Shown: positions 10,701-21,106 of the stretch, piece after piece
Numbering within the stretch: the first letter of the stretch is position 1
Layout of the letters: each line of letters begins with the position of its first letter
NCBI RefSeq assembly: GCF_037975245.1
Contig: NC_092571.1
Span: 23,443,564 to 23,483,916, forward strand
Origin: Apostichopus japonicus
Lineage: Eukaryota; Echinodermata; Holothuroidea; Aspidochirotida; Stichopodidae
Reading direction: 5' to 3'
Length of the DNA stretch: 40,353 bases
Notes under the pieces: model-generated
The model's database searches: none
What the model saw: the letters and a program-made list of their open reading frames with translations, nothing else
Told to the model about the DNA's origin: nothing
Program-made: the position numbers and the translations under genes

Positions 10701-12795
10701 TGCAGTTTGCCTCATGAAGTCCAATACTTTCTCTCTTGGTTCCATGTTACATTTCAGCCACTCAGTCATCATCACCAATTCCTCTTTGTTCTCCAGATCA
10801 GCTTCTGGATCTGGCAAGGACAATAAAAACATATATTTCCTACTGAACAGAGATGCCTTAACATCAAATTTTGAAAAGTTACCATGGTTGTGGCAGGTAT
10901 AACGTGTCATTAGCCAGTCTTTGATCATTGTCATGGCATGAGAGATAAGTCAAATCCTGAGAATAGTTGGTAAAAACCTATTACACCTCTCAATTTTGGT
11001 GGAGTGGACACTTTAGTCAAAGGAGTAGGTAGACTTGATGCACTGGGGGAATCTTTCACCATGGCAATCTTCTTTTTACATACGTAGCGTAGGTGCTCTT
11101 CTAGATACCCTGTCGCCGGTCGTCCTTTGGCACCTTTGCAATACCATGCTTCCTGCACATGAAATCAGCATACTCCTTTATCAAACTGAAAATCAAACCT
11201 TCCTTATACCTTCAGATCTTACACAGTATGGAAGCAAAATTCAAGCTAAATCAGAAAATTATGTGACTTATTGATCTACATGTAAGGCTGTTGTACACCA
11301 ACATGTAGAACTTCATAGCTGGTTGAAACTAAGGCTTTAAACCAGCAAACAACAAACATGTCTTGTACATGTTCCCCAACTGCACGGTAACAATATGGAC
11401 GCTATGACTAAGGACACTGTGGCACTACATACTGTCCTCACATAATATCGTATGCTTACTGATGAAACAGTATTGTCCCAGGGGACACTATGACAATTGA
11501 TTTTAAGTGATAAGCCTGAAAGTAATGGGTTTGACCCTAATTGCACATATCATCAATAAGTTGCAGAATTCTGATATTTTATGGAATAAGGAGGGTACCT
11601 ACTGAACAACAAACTCAATTAATACCTTGGTTAGATTGAGAGATGAAGCCCACTGAAAACCAGTGCCTATGTTACAGTTTTTGGATTTCCCAATGTGAAA
11701 TTTGAACATCCATTTTGATATTTTTAACATATTAAAAGGCCTTGTCACCCTAGTGCTGACTTCAATTAGACATTATTCAGTTAAATGATACCTATATAAT
11801 CCTGGTAGTATTGAAAATGGATTTCAGTATCACAGTCCTCTATGAGATGAACAAATTACTTGGTAGAACCCACAGAAGATTATATAACTTGACTACAGAT
11901 GCAAAAAGGATTGATATTGTGGGCAGTGTGTTGTGTTCCACATTTTAGAGACATTTTTAAAGGGCAGATAGGAAACTAGTCACCTCAACACAACAACAAA
12001 AGTGGTCTATACTATGGCTAATGACAATAAAGCCGAGGGATATTAGAACATAAACATGCTTACATAACCCAAGGGAGATTCTGGATCCTTCAGAAAAGGA
12101 AACAAATCAACAACTGCTGCTGCTAACGCTGCCTTAATGAAGGAGCTTGGCCTGTAGATTAAAAAGGAAATAGGTAAAATGTTGACAACAATACAGCAAA
12201 TTGTATCCTATCTATTGAAACAATCCATTCAGAAACATAACCATATTGAATATTTTTTATTATAAATTCTATTAAAAATATCTCTTGGTCTCCATGGCAT
12301 TTGAAAAGCCTATTTAATCCGTGTTTAATAGGAGGGTCTGCTATTCCCATAATATATCATAGTGAATAGATGTCTTAAACTAGCTATACTCACTTATCTC
12401 CATAATGATCAACCATGTGACTAGTACAAATTTCCACAAGAATGTGTCGATCCTGTTTTGAACATAATTTCTTGCAAGAGATGCTTCATTTAACATCGAC
12501 TAAAGCACTGTGTTAAACTCAGTGGCAGTTTAGTAGTATACTGTTACTAATATTACTAGTGTTAGTATTAGGCATACTAGTATAGTACTACCACTAGTAT
12601 TAACGTTAGCCTAGTATAAGCCTAACGTTGGCCTATGAGCCTAACGTTATACTGTCACTGGGGGTCTCAGTGCCCACATAAGTTCATACTTTTTACCGAT
12701 GTTAAGCTACACTTACCGATGAAAGTTTCATGTAGAGACTCGACCTCGTATTTTTTCAAGAAAATCAAGACAGGAGTGTCTTCGATATCTGCCAT
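7447..12795 (-). CDS. SAMD3-like protein, multi-exon gene
   Basis: The exons on the minus strand are 12795-12717, 12470 (or 12452)-12394, 12151-12064, 11152-10987, 10810-10614, 9445-9286, 8508-8390 and 7764-7447. The product resembles the SAMD3-like proteins that are abundant in fish and invertebrates. It has a SAM-like start (VLIFLKKYEVESLHETF), then the family blocks LFPFLKDPES, EAWYCKGAKGRPATGYLEE, SDILKEYPRLLDRGM, EQDFSVLWPEH, LAFFLLPVI and a C-terminal domain with VWQFIQNVIYEIKEA. From exon 2 on, every junction has GT-AG sites and compatible phase, giving roughly 370 codons. Exon 1 ends in phase 1 but exon 2 opens in phase 0, so one exon (the rest of the SAM domain) is missing or was not found. 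The molecular function is unknown. The whole gene lies inside the inverted-repeat-bounded unit 5807-13103. Confidence 0.75.
8390..8508 (-). CDS. SAMD3-like, exon 7
   Basis: The acceptor is CTTTCACAG and the donor is CCA|GTAGGT. It has 119 bases, enters with two bases that complete an Asp codon from exon 6, and leaves in phase 0. It encodes LAFFLLPVI, a Lys/Gly-rich run, then VKEAITSFVDIQP, matching the family's LLPP-type block. Confidence 0.75.
9286..9445 (-). CDS. SAMD3-like, exon 6
   Basis: The acceptor is a pyrimidine tract ending GTCAG. The donor is ATTG|GTAAGT, and 160 bases give a phase 1 exit. It encodes MEQDFSVLWPEHEDHLYEKW and continues to LESLSI, directly following LLDRGM of exon 5 as in related proteins. 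Confidence 0.8.
10241..10280. repeat. Exact 20-bp tandem duplication
   Basis: A 20-bp unit starting ATTTAAAATA and ending GCCATG occurs twice, head to tail. It lies within intron 5 of the SAMD3-like gene. Confidence 0.95.
10614..10810 (-). CDS. SAMD3-like, exon 5
   Basis: The acceptor is TTGTCCTTGCCAG and the donor is GGAATG|GTAACT. It has 197 bases, entering with two bases and leaving in phase 0. It encodes ADLENKEEL, MTEWLKCNMEPREKVLDFM, then ISDILKEYPRLLDRGM, the most diagnostic block of the family. The open frame upstream of the acceptor is intronic read-through. Confidence 0.82.
10987..11152 (-). CDS. SAMD3-like, exon 4
   Basis: The acceptor is ATGTGCAG and the donor is AGAG|GTGTAA, with 166 bases and a phase 1 exit. 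It encodes EAWYCKGAKGRPATGYLEEH then LRYVCKKK, followed by a Ser/Pro/Thr-rich linker. The WY..GR.ATG.LE.RL-type motif is typical of SAMD3-like proteins. Confidence 0.82.
12064..12151 (-). CDS. SAMD3-like, exon 3
   Basis: The acceptor is TTAATCTACAG and the donor is GGTTAT|GTAAGC. It has 88 bases, entering with one base and leaving in phase 0. It encodes PSSFIKAALAAAVVDLFPFL then KDPESPLGY, matching the family's FP.LKD block, and joins EAWY of exon 4 in frame. It is too short to appear as a long open frame. Confidence 0.75.
12394..12470 (-). CDS. SAMD3-like, exon 2
   Basis: Two acceptors are possible, TCTTGCAAG (exon from 12470) or AAAACAG (exon from 12452); both open in phase 0. The donor is GATAA|GTGAGT, leaving two bases that pair with exon 3. 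It encodes KLCSKQDRHILVEICTSHMV then DHYGDK, resembling the family's LV..L...Y+ segment ahead of the FP.LKD block. The exact 5' boundary is uncertain. Confidence 0.6.
12717..12795 (-). CDS. SAMD3-like, exon 1 with start codon
   Basis: The ATG is at 12795-12793 in context GCCATGG, a good Kozak match. The 26 codons encode MADIEDTPVLIFLKKYEVES then LHETFI, resembling the first helix of a SAM domain. The donor is ATCG|GTAAGT, phase 1. Its assignment to the downstream exons rests on family order and spacing; the phase does not match exon 2 directly. Confidence 0.6.
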
Positions 12796-12959
12796 GGCGT
12801 TAGCTGTAATCTTGATTACTAAACCACCCTGTCAGCGATCGTACTATGCATGACGTGCTATGTAGTGTGTGTTATAGATGCTGCACTGATGTACGTACAG
12901 TGTACATATATGTGTACGCGCGAATTTTTTACTCAGAGAGCGGTAAAGTTATAAACAAG

Positions 12960-13090
12960 TTGGTTAAACGTCGGGCTGTGAAATGTACATACTAATTGGA
13001 ATAGCCCAAAATCTGCCAGTTAACCAACTTAAGGGCACAAACTAACCAATTAAGTGAACGGGGGTCTTATACTATTCTTTTTTTAACCAA
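12960..13090. repeat. Right subterminal TTGGTTAA cluster
   Basis: Exact octamers lie at about 12960, 13021 and 13083, with a one-mismatch copy at 13043. It mirrors the left cluster, though with fewer copies. Confidence 0.7.
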
Positions 13091-13103
13091 CGTTTTAAGA
13101 GTG
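13078..13103 (-). repeat. Right terminal inverted repeat
   Basis: Read on the minus strand it begins CACTCTTAAAAC and continues GTTGGTTAAAAAA, pairing with 5807-5832. Confidence 0.75.
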
Positions 13104-15862
13104 CTGATTCCTCCTTATTACTACCTCTTGTGTTCTCATGTATCCATCAAAAACACCCAAATGCGTTAAATATACCTCTCGCTTCCTTCTCTCTCCGCCT
13201 GTATGTCTCTCTCTCCCTCCACCTCTCTCTGTCGCGCGCGCTGTGTCATGATACTCACCCCTGACTTTTAATACACTTTTAATGAACACATCAATCTCTC
13301 CGGGGTTTTTTCACGGATTCGCAGAGGCCTATACTAAACTTGGGTAGATAAGAAATTAAGGAATAGTGCCTATATAGTATGTATGTATTTGTATGTATTT
13401 TAGATCCTCCTGCAAGCAGGAACTCGCGAGATAGTATGTATCACTGTTTCTGCAGAAGGTTCAAGTTACGCAGTGTGCGCATTAATCATGTGAAATGATC
13501 CAAAGAATTCATTCCTATGTTTTTTTATCATTATTTTTTTTTGGCATTCGCACATTGCTCATTGAAGAGGCGTTCGATTCAAACAAGCAATGGTATACAT
13601 ACTAGCGCACGTGATACAAATTGAAGTGGAAGACCGTTTTGGTTTAAAACAAACCTGCGTTATCCGTGTTGACTTGTTGACCGACCAACAACTTTCAAAT
13701 TGCTTAAAGTGCTATTTCCTGAGGTTTTCTCCAGAAGAATTTTAGCTGTGCATACTGTTAAACTATATTTTAAAGTGGACCATAGATGGAAAAGAAAATT
13801 CCGACTATTTTACTTACAAATGTGTATACTTTTTCAAAACTGTAGGCCGATGGGAAGTTTCATCGCAAGTTTTACTTTTCACGATGAAAGTTCGACTGTT
13901 TGTTAAAATTGCGATAGAAAATCGAAGATAAGAGGTATTATAAGGTATACGTAACGAGAACAAGAAGGAACATCTCATTACCTGGCACCCCTTGTCAGTG
14001 GCGGCACCAACCAAGGTAATCGGGGTGGGGGAGGGGCGATATGCCCCCCCAGTAGCGCCACCACTGCAATTTTTACTAATACAAACCAATATACAGCTGA
14101 ATGAATTGGAACTGCCGAGGAGTAATGCTTCGTTGAGTGACGGGAAGAAAAATACTCCTGCCATCCCGCCCAACTTTCTTTGATAACGTGGAGGCAGCTG
14201 TCCCCTGTTCCTATGCCTTATAGAGGGTGGTTCCAAAGGAAAATAGCAACCTTAGCTATACGGAATGTATGGCAGCGGCCCCTCCCATACCCAAAATTTA
14301 CCCTAAATTTCGTACAAGGTTTTGACGTTTTACTTAAATTTGATTAAGTTTCTATGCTGTAGCTTCATAAAATTTTACGTTTCAATTACATGTTAAATAT
14401 TCACATACAGGCAAAATTCATCTTCCCTGTTGTTTGCAAGCTGCTTGGAAAAATACTTCCGAAGGTCGTCGTACATAATTAACTATGCTTTCTCCAATGC
14501 AAGGACAGATATACACGGCGAAACGAAGCGTTTGTGATGGTAATGTTACTATGGTGACCAATACACTTAAAAAACCCGGCGAAAATACTCTATTTGTAGT
14601 CGCCTTCATATACTGTTAACCTTGTATTTTTATTTGTGTTGGATAGGCAAATATCAAATTAAGATATGGAACCTTGGGCTAGGTATGTTAAGTATAGTAG
14701 TTCAAGCTTTCCATTGAATTTTGTTAAAACCAATGAAATTTGACTCTAAATTTAGAAAGATTGGACTGATTTTAGAGGTTATTAATGAAGAGACAATAAC
14801 AATAACAATTTTCTAAACTTTTGTGGTAAAGTAATTATATTAAAATCATGCTGTTTTATATAACTGCAAATACATTTAAATACGTTATCTTAATGTTTTG
14901 CTAGTATTTTGTGATGAATAATTTTAATGTGTCTAGTTTAAGTAAAATTGTTGTTCTTATCATATACCTGACGGTCGGGTATTATCGTGACTGCATGTGT
15001 TTCTTGACAAACTTGACAAATAACTTGAATTTGAAAATAATCTGTTTTCAAATGATGTATTTAAAAAACATTTTTTGTTTCTAGGCCTACAATTTCTAGT
15101 TATGGCGGTGATATGGCGACCTGATCATAGTAAACTGATAAATCTTTATAATTCATGTCTTATAATCTACATTTTCAGTTCTTACTCATTCCAGTTAAAT
15201 ACTCATTACTCCTTACTCATGACTCATTATTCATTCCAGTTAAATACTTTGGTGAAGAATAGACCTCTATAAGTAAAAAACTCTATGACGACATAGTGAC
15301 GTCATGGATGCAATAAGATTACATTATCTCCATCTTTGGCCATAGTTTGTCATAGTCCTCCTACGCCTATCAAATAAAAGCTATTTGATAATTCGCAAGT
15401 AGCCTATATCTGTAAAAGTAATGAAATCGAGCTTTTATCGAAATTTTCCTGGAAAACAAATAAAACTGAAGATTAACAAAGGTTGTTCAAAATAGCCTTG
15501 AGGCTTTTTCAGCAAGAAAATGTCGAAATGGTTGCGTGATGCTGAAATTGATCTTTCAAACTCTATCCTTTATAGTTGGCCGAAAGATAAAAGGTTATAA
15601 TTATACTAAGCTTTTAAGTAACATACCATATTAAACCTATTTTTAAGTTCACTAGTATAACATATTACAAAAGTCTTTTTGCATCTGTTGTCAACTATAG
15701 GCTATATATTAGCGGGATAGTAATGGTAAAGCTCTGTAATAAACATTGAGAACAGGGTATAGCTCATGGCGATTGCTTTTTATTCTAGACATGAACGATG
15801 CCGAAACAAAAACTACTGCGTTTTATCATGTCATCAGCCGATTCACACAGAGATTACATTAA
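13104..15862. other. Non-coding stretch with a short hAT-like hairpin
   Basis: No supported gene. Positions 13996-14066 are bounded by CAGTGGCGGCACCA and the near inverse complement of CAGTGGTGGCGCTACT, like a shrunken hAT-type MITE of 71 bp without a visible target duplication. Near 13382-13410 there is a GTATTTTAGATCCTC module related to one at 16803-16820. An 18-bp phrase, TCATTCCAGTTAAATACT, is duplicated between 15186 and 15249. Confidence 0.5.
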
Positions 15863-16116
15863 CTACCGTAAATCTTGAAGTTCTGTACCGCAGTAAATAC
15901 TGGATTGTGCTGACAAATCTGATAAATCGGTAGCATGTGCTATTAGGTTTACAGTAAGAACTGAGGATATTTGTAATCCCAATAAATCCCAACAACTGGA
16001 TTTGTTGGAATTACACATACCATCAGTTCTTACTGTAATCGAAATAGCACATGCTACCAATTTATAGCAAGATCCAGTTCTTATACTGCGGTACAAAACT
16101 TTAAGAATTACAGTAG
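15863..16116. mobile_element. Foldback MITE, 254 bp, TAA flanks
   Basis: The element is almost entirely two long inverted arms. The left arm has TGTACCGCAGTA, GGTAGCATGTGCTAT and TTACAGTAAGAACTGA; the same blocks occur in reverse complement and inverse order in the right arm. Both ends are flanked by TAA (15860-15862 and 16117-16119). A 3-bp TAA duplication fits PIF/Harbinger-type MITEs, but the termini (CTAC) are not diagnostic. An open frame on the minus strand across it is spurious. Confidence 0.8.
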
Positions 16117-16136
16117 TAACTGTGTTCTCTGTGTGT

Positions 16137-16230
16137 ATCGGGTGATGTCATAGATAAGTCACCCATCGATACTCATTATAAGCACAAAACCGCAAACCAG
16201 TCCATTGTTCGAAGCCCAGCGGCCGATATA
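16137..16230 (+). repeat. Dispersed repeat, copy 1 (B-box-like end)
   Basis: GTCATAGATAAG, CATCGATAC and AAGCACAAAACC occur in the same order as in 17147-17230. The segment ends with ATTGTTCGAAGCCCAG, which resembles a Pol III B box (GTTCGAANCC). A related end, CATTGTTCGAAACCCGG, lies near 16435-16452. It may be a decayed tRNA-derived SINE. Confidence 0.45.
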
Positions 16231-16548
16231 TGCCAATTGTGTTCATATCAGCAAGGGAACCGCGTAAGAGCAATGTAAGATTATACAGTAGAAGCGATGA
16301 TCAAAACCCAGATGCTGGTACGTGCGATATTTGTTGAAATCAAAAGCAAACAGCTTGGCATGACAGTAGGCTTTCATTGATAGAATACACCGTAAGAAGT
16401 GGTAAGCATACTTCTAGACATCAAATTAATGCATCATTGTTCGAAACCCGGTATAAATAAATGTTTCCAGCTGTTTGACAGTTAGGCCTACATATTTACA
16501 TGATAGTATAGTAAAGCCCAGTGCTCAATACCACGCATGACTAGTACA

Positions 16549-16806
16549 CTTCCACGGCTCATCCTTTTGGCTAAGATAATAGATGCAGCATCTATTCCCT
16601 TTTCAAGGGATACGTGAAACACATTTTGACGTAACATTGTCATGATCACATGGTTATAGTCTCGATGTAAGGTGGCTGGGGTCGAGAGTATGTATGTCTC
16701 TTCGCCAAAGCATATATGTTATATTTGCTATTATTTTGTTCAGCGCTACGAGAATTATTTCATAGTTTGTTTGGCGCTATATAAAAATTATGTATTATTA
16801 TTATTA
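16549..16806 (+). mobile_element. SINE with U2-snRNA-like head, copy 1
   Basis: The head (about 16553-16620) contains CCTTTTGGCTAAGAT and GCATCTATTC and matches the 5' region of U2 snRNA with small gaps. It is followed by a unique body and a 3' end reading GGCGCTATATAAAAATTATG and then ATT repeats, a common invertebrate SINE tail form. The body after the head is shared, diverged, with 36063-36200. It is not a functional U2 gene because the Sm site and the 3' stem-loops are absent. Confidence 0.6.
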
Positions 16807-17936
<1,130 letters not shown>

Positions 17937-18019
17937 CCGTACACGTGAAACTCCGAGTAGCAGTATGATGATAGTTTAGTTAAGTATATTATGTGAGATA
18001 TATATATATATATATATAT

Positions 18020-20964
18020 TTATATACGTATGGATGCAATACTATAAAGTTGTTAACTACGTCACGAGAATTATGTTTCAGAAAGACATCTATATACCCT
18101 AACTGATTTCAAAGCTCAACTGATTATGTTTTGTTTCCTCATGGGTAAATAGACACAAAAGTTGTTTTATTTTATCAGACCTTAACACCGAACCCACCAA
18201 CATCTTCATCTCAATTAACTTGCCATATATAGACATACGGCCATAGCAACCGATTTGACGTCATTTATTAGTTCAGCGTTCACATTGTGGATGATGAGAT
18301 TTGAATGATACCTCCATTTTTTAGTGACTCCGCATGTAGACGATCGATTCATTTCTAAGTTTTTATCCTGTAATTTAATTCGAGATAAACACGCGAAGGA
18401 CATATTATATTCACAAGACAAATCTTGTCAATATTTCGGATTTCTTTTCAGACGAATTTATCACTATAGTAAACACCTTTATCGATATCCGCCAACACTT
18501 GTTAAAGTATCTCGCTTAATTGTGTTGTTTGTGAGGAACACACACGTGTTGTCAGCTGCTAAATTTTATTTTGATTCGATTCGAGAAAACTTTACACCCA
18601 TATTACGCCTTTCCCATGAAATGTGAGAGATTGGGAATACTTACATCTAACTCTCAAGAAGCTTTCAAGTCGAAAATAGAATCATACGAAGGTTGTTTGT
18701 GAACGCACACTGTAGAGTATCTGTAGAGGTAATCAACGGAACGCTTACGTCATCATCGTAACTCGATCGCGACCGAAACACATAAAATGGACATTCTGAT
18801 TCTGCGTATTGTACTACCATGGTAATGAAATGTCAAGGGTGAAGATACGCTGTTTGTTAATGGTTTGATGTCATGTAATTAAGGTTCAAGTTTAAAAACA
18901 CTTTTTATGCATGGGTGGAACTGGAAAAGAAAACAAGCAACAAATATGTAGTAACTCCCTTAGAAACCGGAGCGAGGGGGGGGGGGGGCAAGTAAAGCAG
19001 CTGAGAGCCCGGAATTCACCCAATGGTTTCTTCTCACTTTTCTCTGCATAACGAATGCCTCGAGACTCAAAACAAACTTCTCTAAACCTCTTAACTTGAC
19101 GTATTCAAAATACAATTGGTCTGTTGCTATGGTAATAAAATATGACCTTTCAATAGATCGGAGTACAGTGAAACAGAACTGCATATCCTTCTACTATAAG
19201 CCGTTCTTTTAATACATCGTTCTTTAATATTTATATATTGACAAAAACGGGAATCAGTCAAATCGTCGTCCAAATGTCCTTTTTTTGATTCCATGGCTTT
19301 GTTTAATTAAATTTTTAAACCAAGTGGAAATAAATAAATAGTATATGAGCTTACTACTTTTCCCCCTAATGCGGAATTCACAAAAAAAAATCTAGCCATA
19401 AATGTATTTTTTTTTTATAGATTAACTTTTTCATAAAACACAACAAGAAATGCAAAAAATAATCTTTAATGAAATATTTTGGGCAAAAGAGGTGAGATAG
19501 AATCGTAACACTGGTTACTGGTTACTATATGGATACTTCCGAGGACCCAATACTGTTTAATCCTGTTATATTAGTTAACTCAAGTGATATATACAGTGTT
19601 GTTAAATTTATAGGCATAATTCTTCGGAAATCCATAGAAATACAGACGGACGTTGTATTATTGCAATCATATTATTTTCGAGTGATGAATATTGCATTAA
19701 TGTATAGCATCCTCTTGTCGAGAGCTTTCAAATGATATATTAGTACATTCAACTATTGACGTAGATGATTGCTGATGTCAGAAGCGACGGAACCAGGGGC
19801 GTAGGTAAGGGGCACGAGGCTCCATTTTTGTTTGAAAAAACATGAAAGGGCCATTTCTCATAAATTAGAAGTGCCCGATTTCTGTTCATGTAAAGTACAC
19901 TTTTTTCATTTTATAATAACAATTAAACTTTTTGTTATTGAAAAGTGCCCATTGTTGAGAAATTATAAAAAAAACTGTTACCTTTTAGTTAAGCAAATAG
20001 TGAATTTTACACAATGTACACAATGCACAAAGTGTGTCTATGTTGTAGAGTCGTTTTATGGCGATTTTTGAATTTTTTGCTTCCTCAAATCAAAGTCACG
20101 TGTCCCACTGTTTACTTTGAATTGTGTCCACGGTCCACCCCATATTGCAAACTCTCTTAGTCGTTGTTAGAGCAAACCGGCAAGTTACACACTGTATAAT
20201 TGTTAGGGAGTGTATGGTGTATGCGTACATACGCAGCACATTTTTAGCAAGGGAAGGTCTTAATTTTATCGCACTTTTCTCATTTTTTATTAATGCGATT
20301 TCTTTTATAGCCAATGACGCCACACTGTTCTGGATAACAAGTGTGAAGTTGTGACAGCTTCGTCGTCGACCTAAGAAGAGCAAAGGAAGCTAATAATCTA
20401 ACGATAAGTGAGCTCTTCGTAGAGGTTTTGCTTATTTCATTAATATATTGAGTGCATTTGTAATGTCATTCGGGAATTATTTCCATAGGGACGAACAAAC
20501 AGCGTAGGATAATTATGCTGAGAAAAGTAAAATGTGTTAAGCTTCCACTGTGGTTGTGCTCACCACCTATCAATGCGATTCACAGCGAATCAGCCTTACC
20601 GGTTCACGTATTATAAACTCTATGTCGATGAGCAGATCAACAAAGTACATTGCGAGTGAAAAAAAACGTAACTGTAGCAGTCGTGTTACGAAAGTGCAAA
20701 ATAAAAGGTCGACTCACCCGTTGCCAAACAAAAAAAGTGACAATTTCTTATTTGCATATACTTGATTGTTCATTATATCAGCGAGCTGGCTTTTATAATG
20801 GTAGCCCTTTGATTTCTATATTGACAATTCGTATTTCGTCACCTTTTCACTGAGCCCTTACTGAATAATGCCACACTTGTAAACAACGGTACTGTACATG
20901 TTTTCATTGAAGCAATTATAATATCCTATAACAATTTCCCAACATCGAAGCTCAATTGTCAACA

Positions 20965-20968
<4 letters not shown>
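18020..20968. other. Non-coding stretch with one hAT-like end
   Basis: No supported coding exons. At 19794 the phrase CAGGGGCGTAGGTAAGGGGC resembles a hAT-type terminus, but no partner end was found. There is a G run near 18976. Open frames of up to 100 codons lack any recognisable motif. Confidence 0.5.
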
Positions 20969-21060
<92 letters not shown>

Positions 21061-21067
21061 CTTATAG

Positions 21068-21102
<35 letters not shown>
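20969..21102. repeat. (AT)n microsatellite
   Basis: Two AT runs (20969-21058 and 21071-21102) separated by a short unique spacer, with one AC interruption. Confidence 0.97.

Positions 21103-21106
<4 letters not shown>

Larger units (their letters stand above)
5807..13103. mobile_element. CACTA/EnSpm-like DNA transposon candidate carrying a SAMD3-like gene
   Basis: The two ends form an imperfect inverted repeat of about 26 bp. The left end reads CACTCTAAAAAC and continues with GTTGGTTAAAAAA. The right end, read inward on the minus strand, is CACTCTTAAAAC with the same GTTGGTTAAAAAA block. Both ends carry extra TTGGTTAA/TTAACCAA copies, as is typical of subterminal transposase-binding repeats in CACTA elements. 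The flanking dinucleotide is CT on both sides (5805-5806 and 13104-13105), a possible 2-bp target duplication but weak evidence. No transposase was found inside. The only gene is the minus-strand SAMD3-like gene, whose first coding exon starts about 300 bp from the right end. CACTA is my best guess from the CACT terminus and repeat pattern; other superfamilies remain possible. Confidence 0.65.

Noticed and set aside
12635-12853. 72-codon plus-strand frame
   Set aside because: It is the opposite strand of SAMD3-like exon 1.
15863-16096. 77-codon minus-strand frame
   Set aside because: It lies across the arms of the foldback MITE and shows no family match.
18324-18626. 100-codon plus-strand frame
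   Set aside because: No recognisable motif, no homologous feel, and codon use like the surrounding non-coding DNA.
19794-20100. A complete hAT element starting CAGGGGCGTAGG
   Set aside because: No matching right end or target duplication was found downstream.
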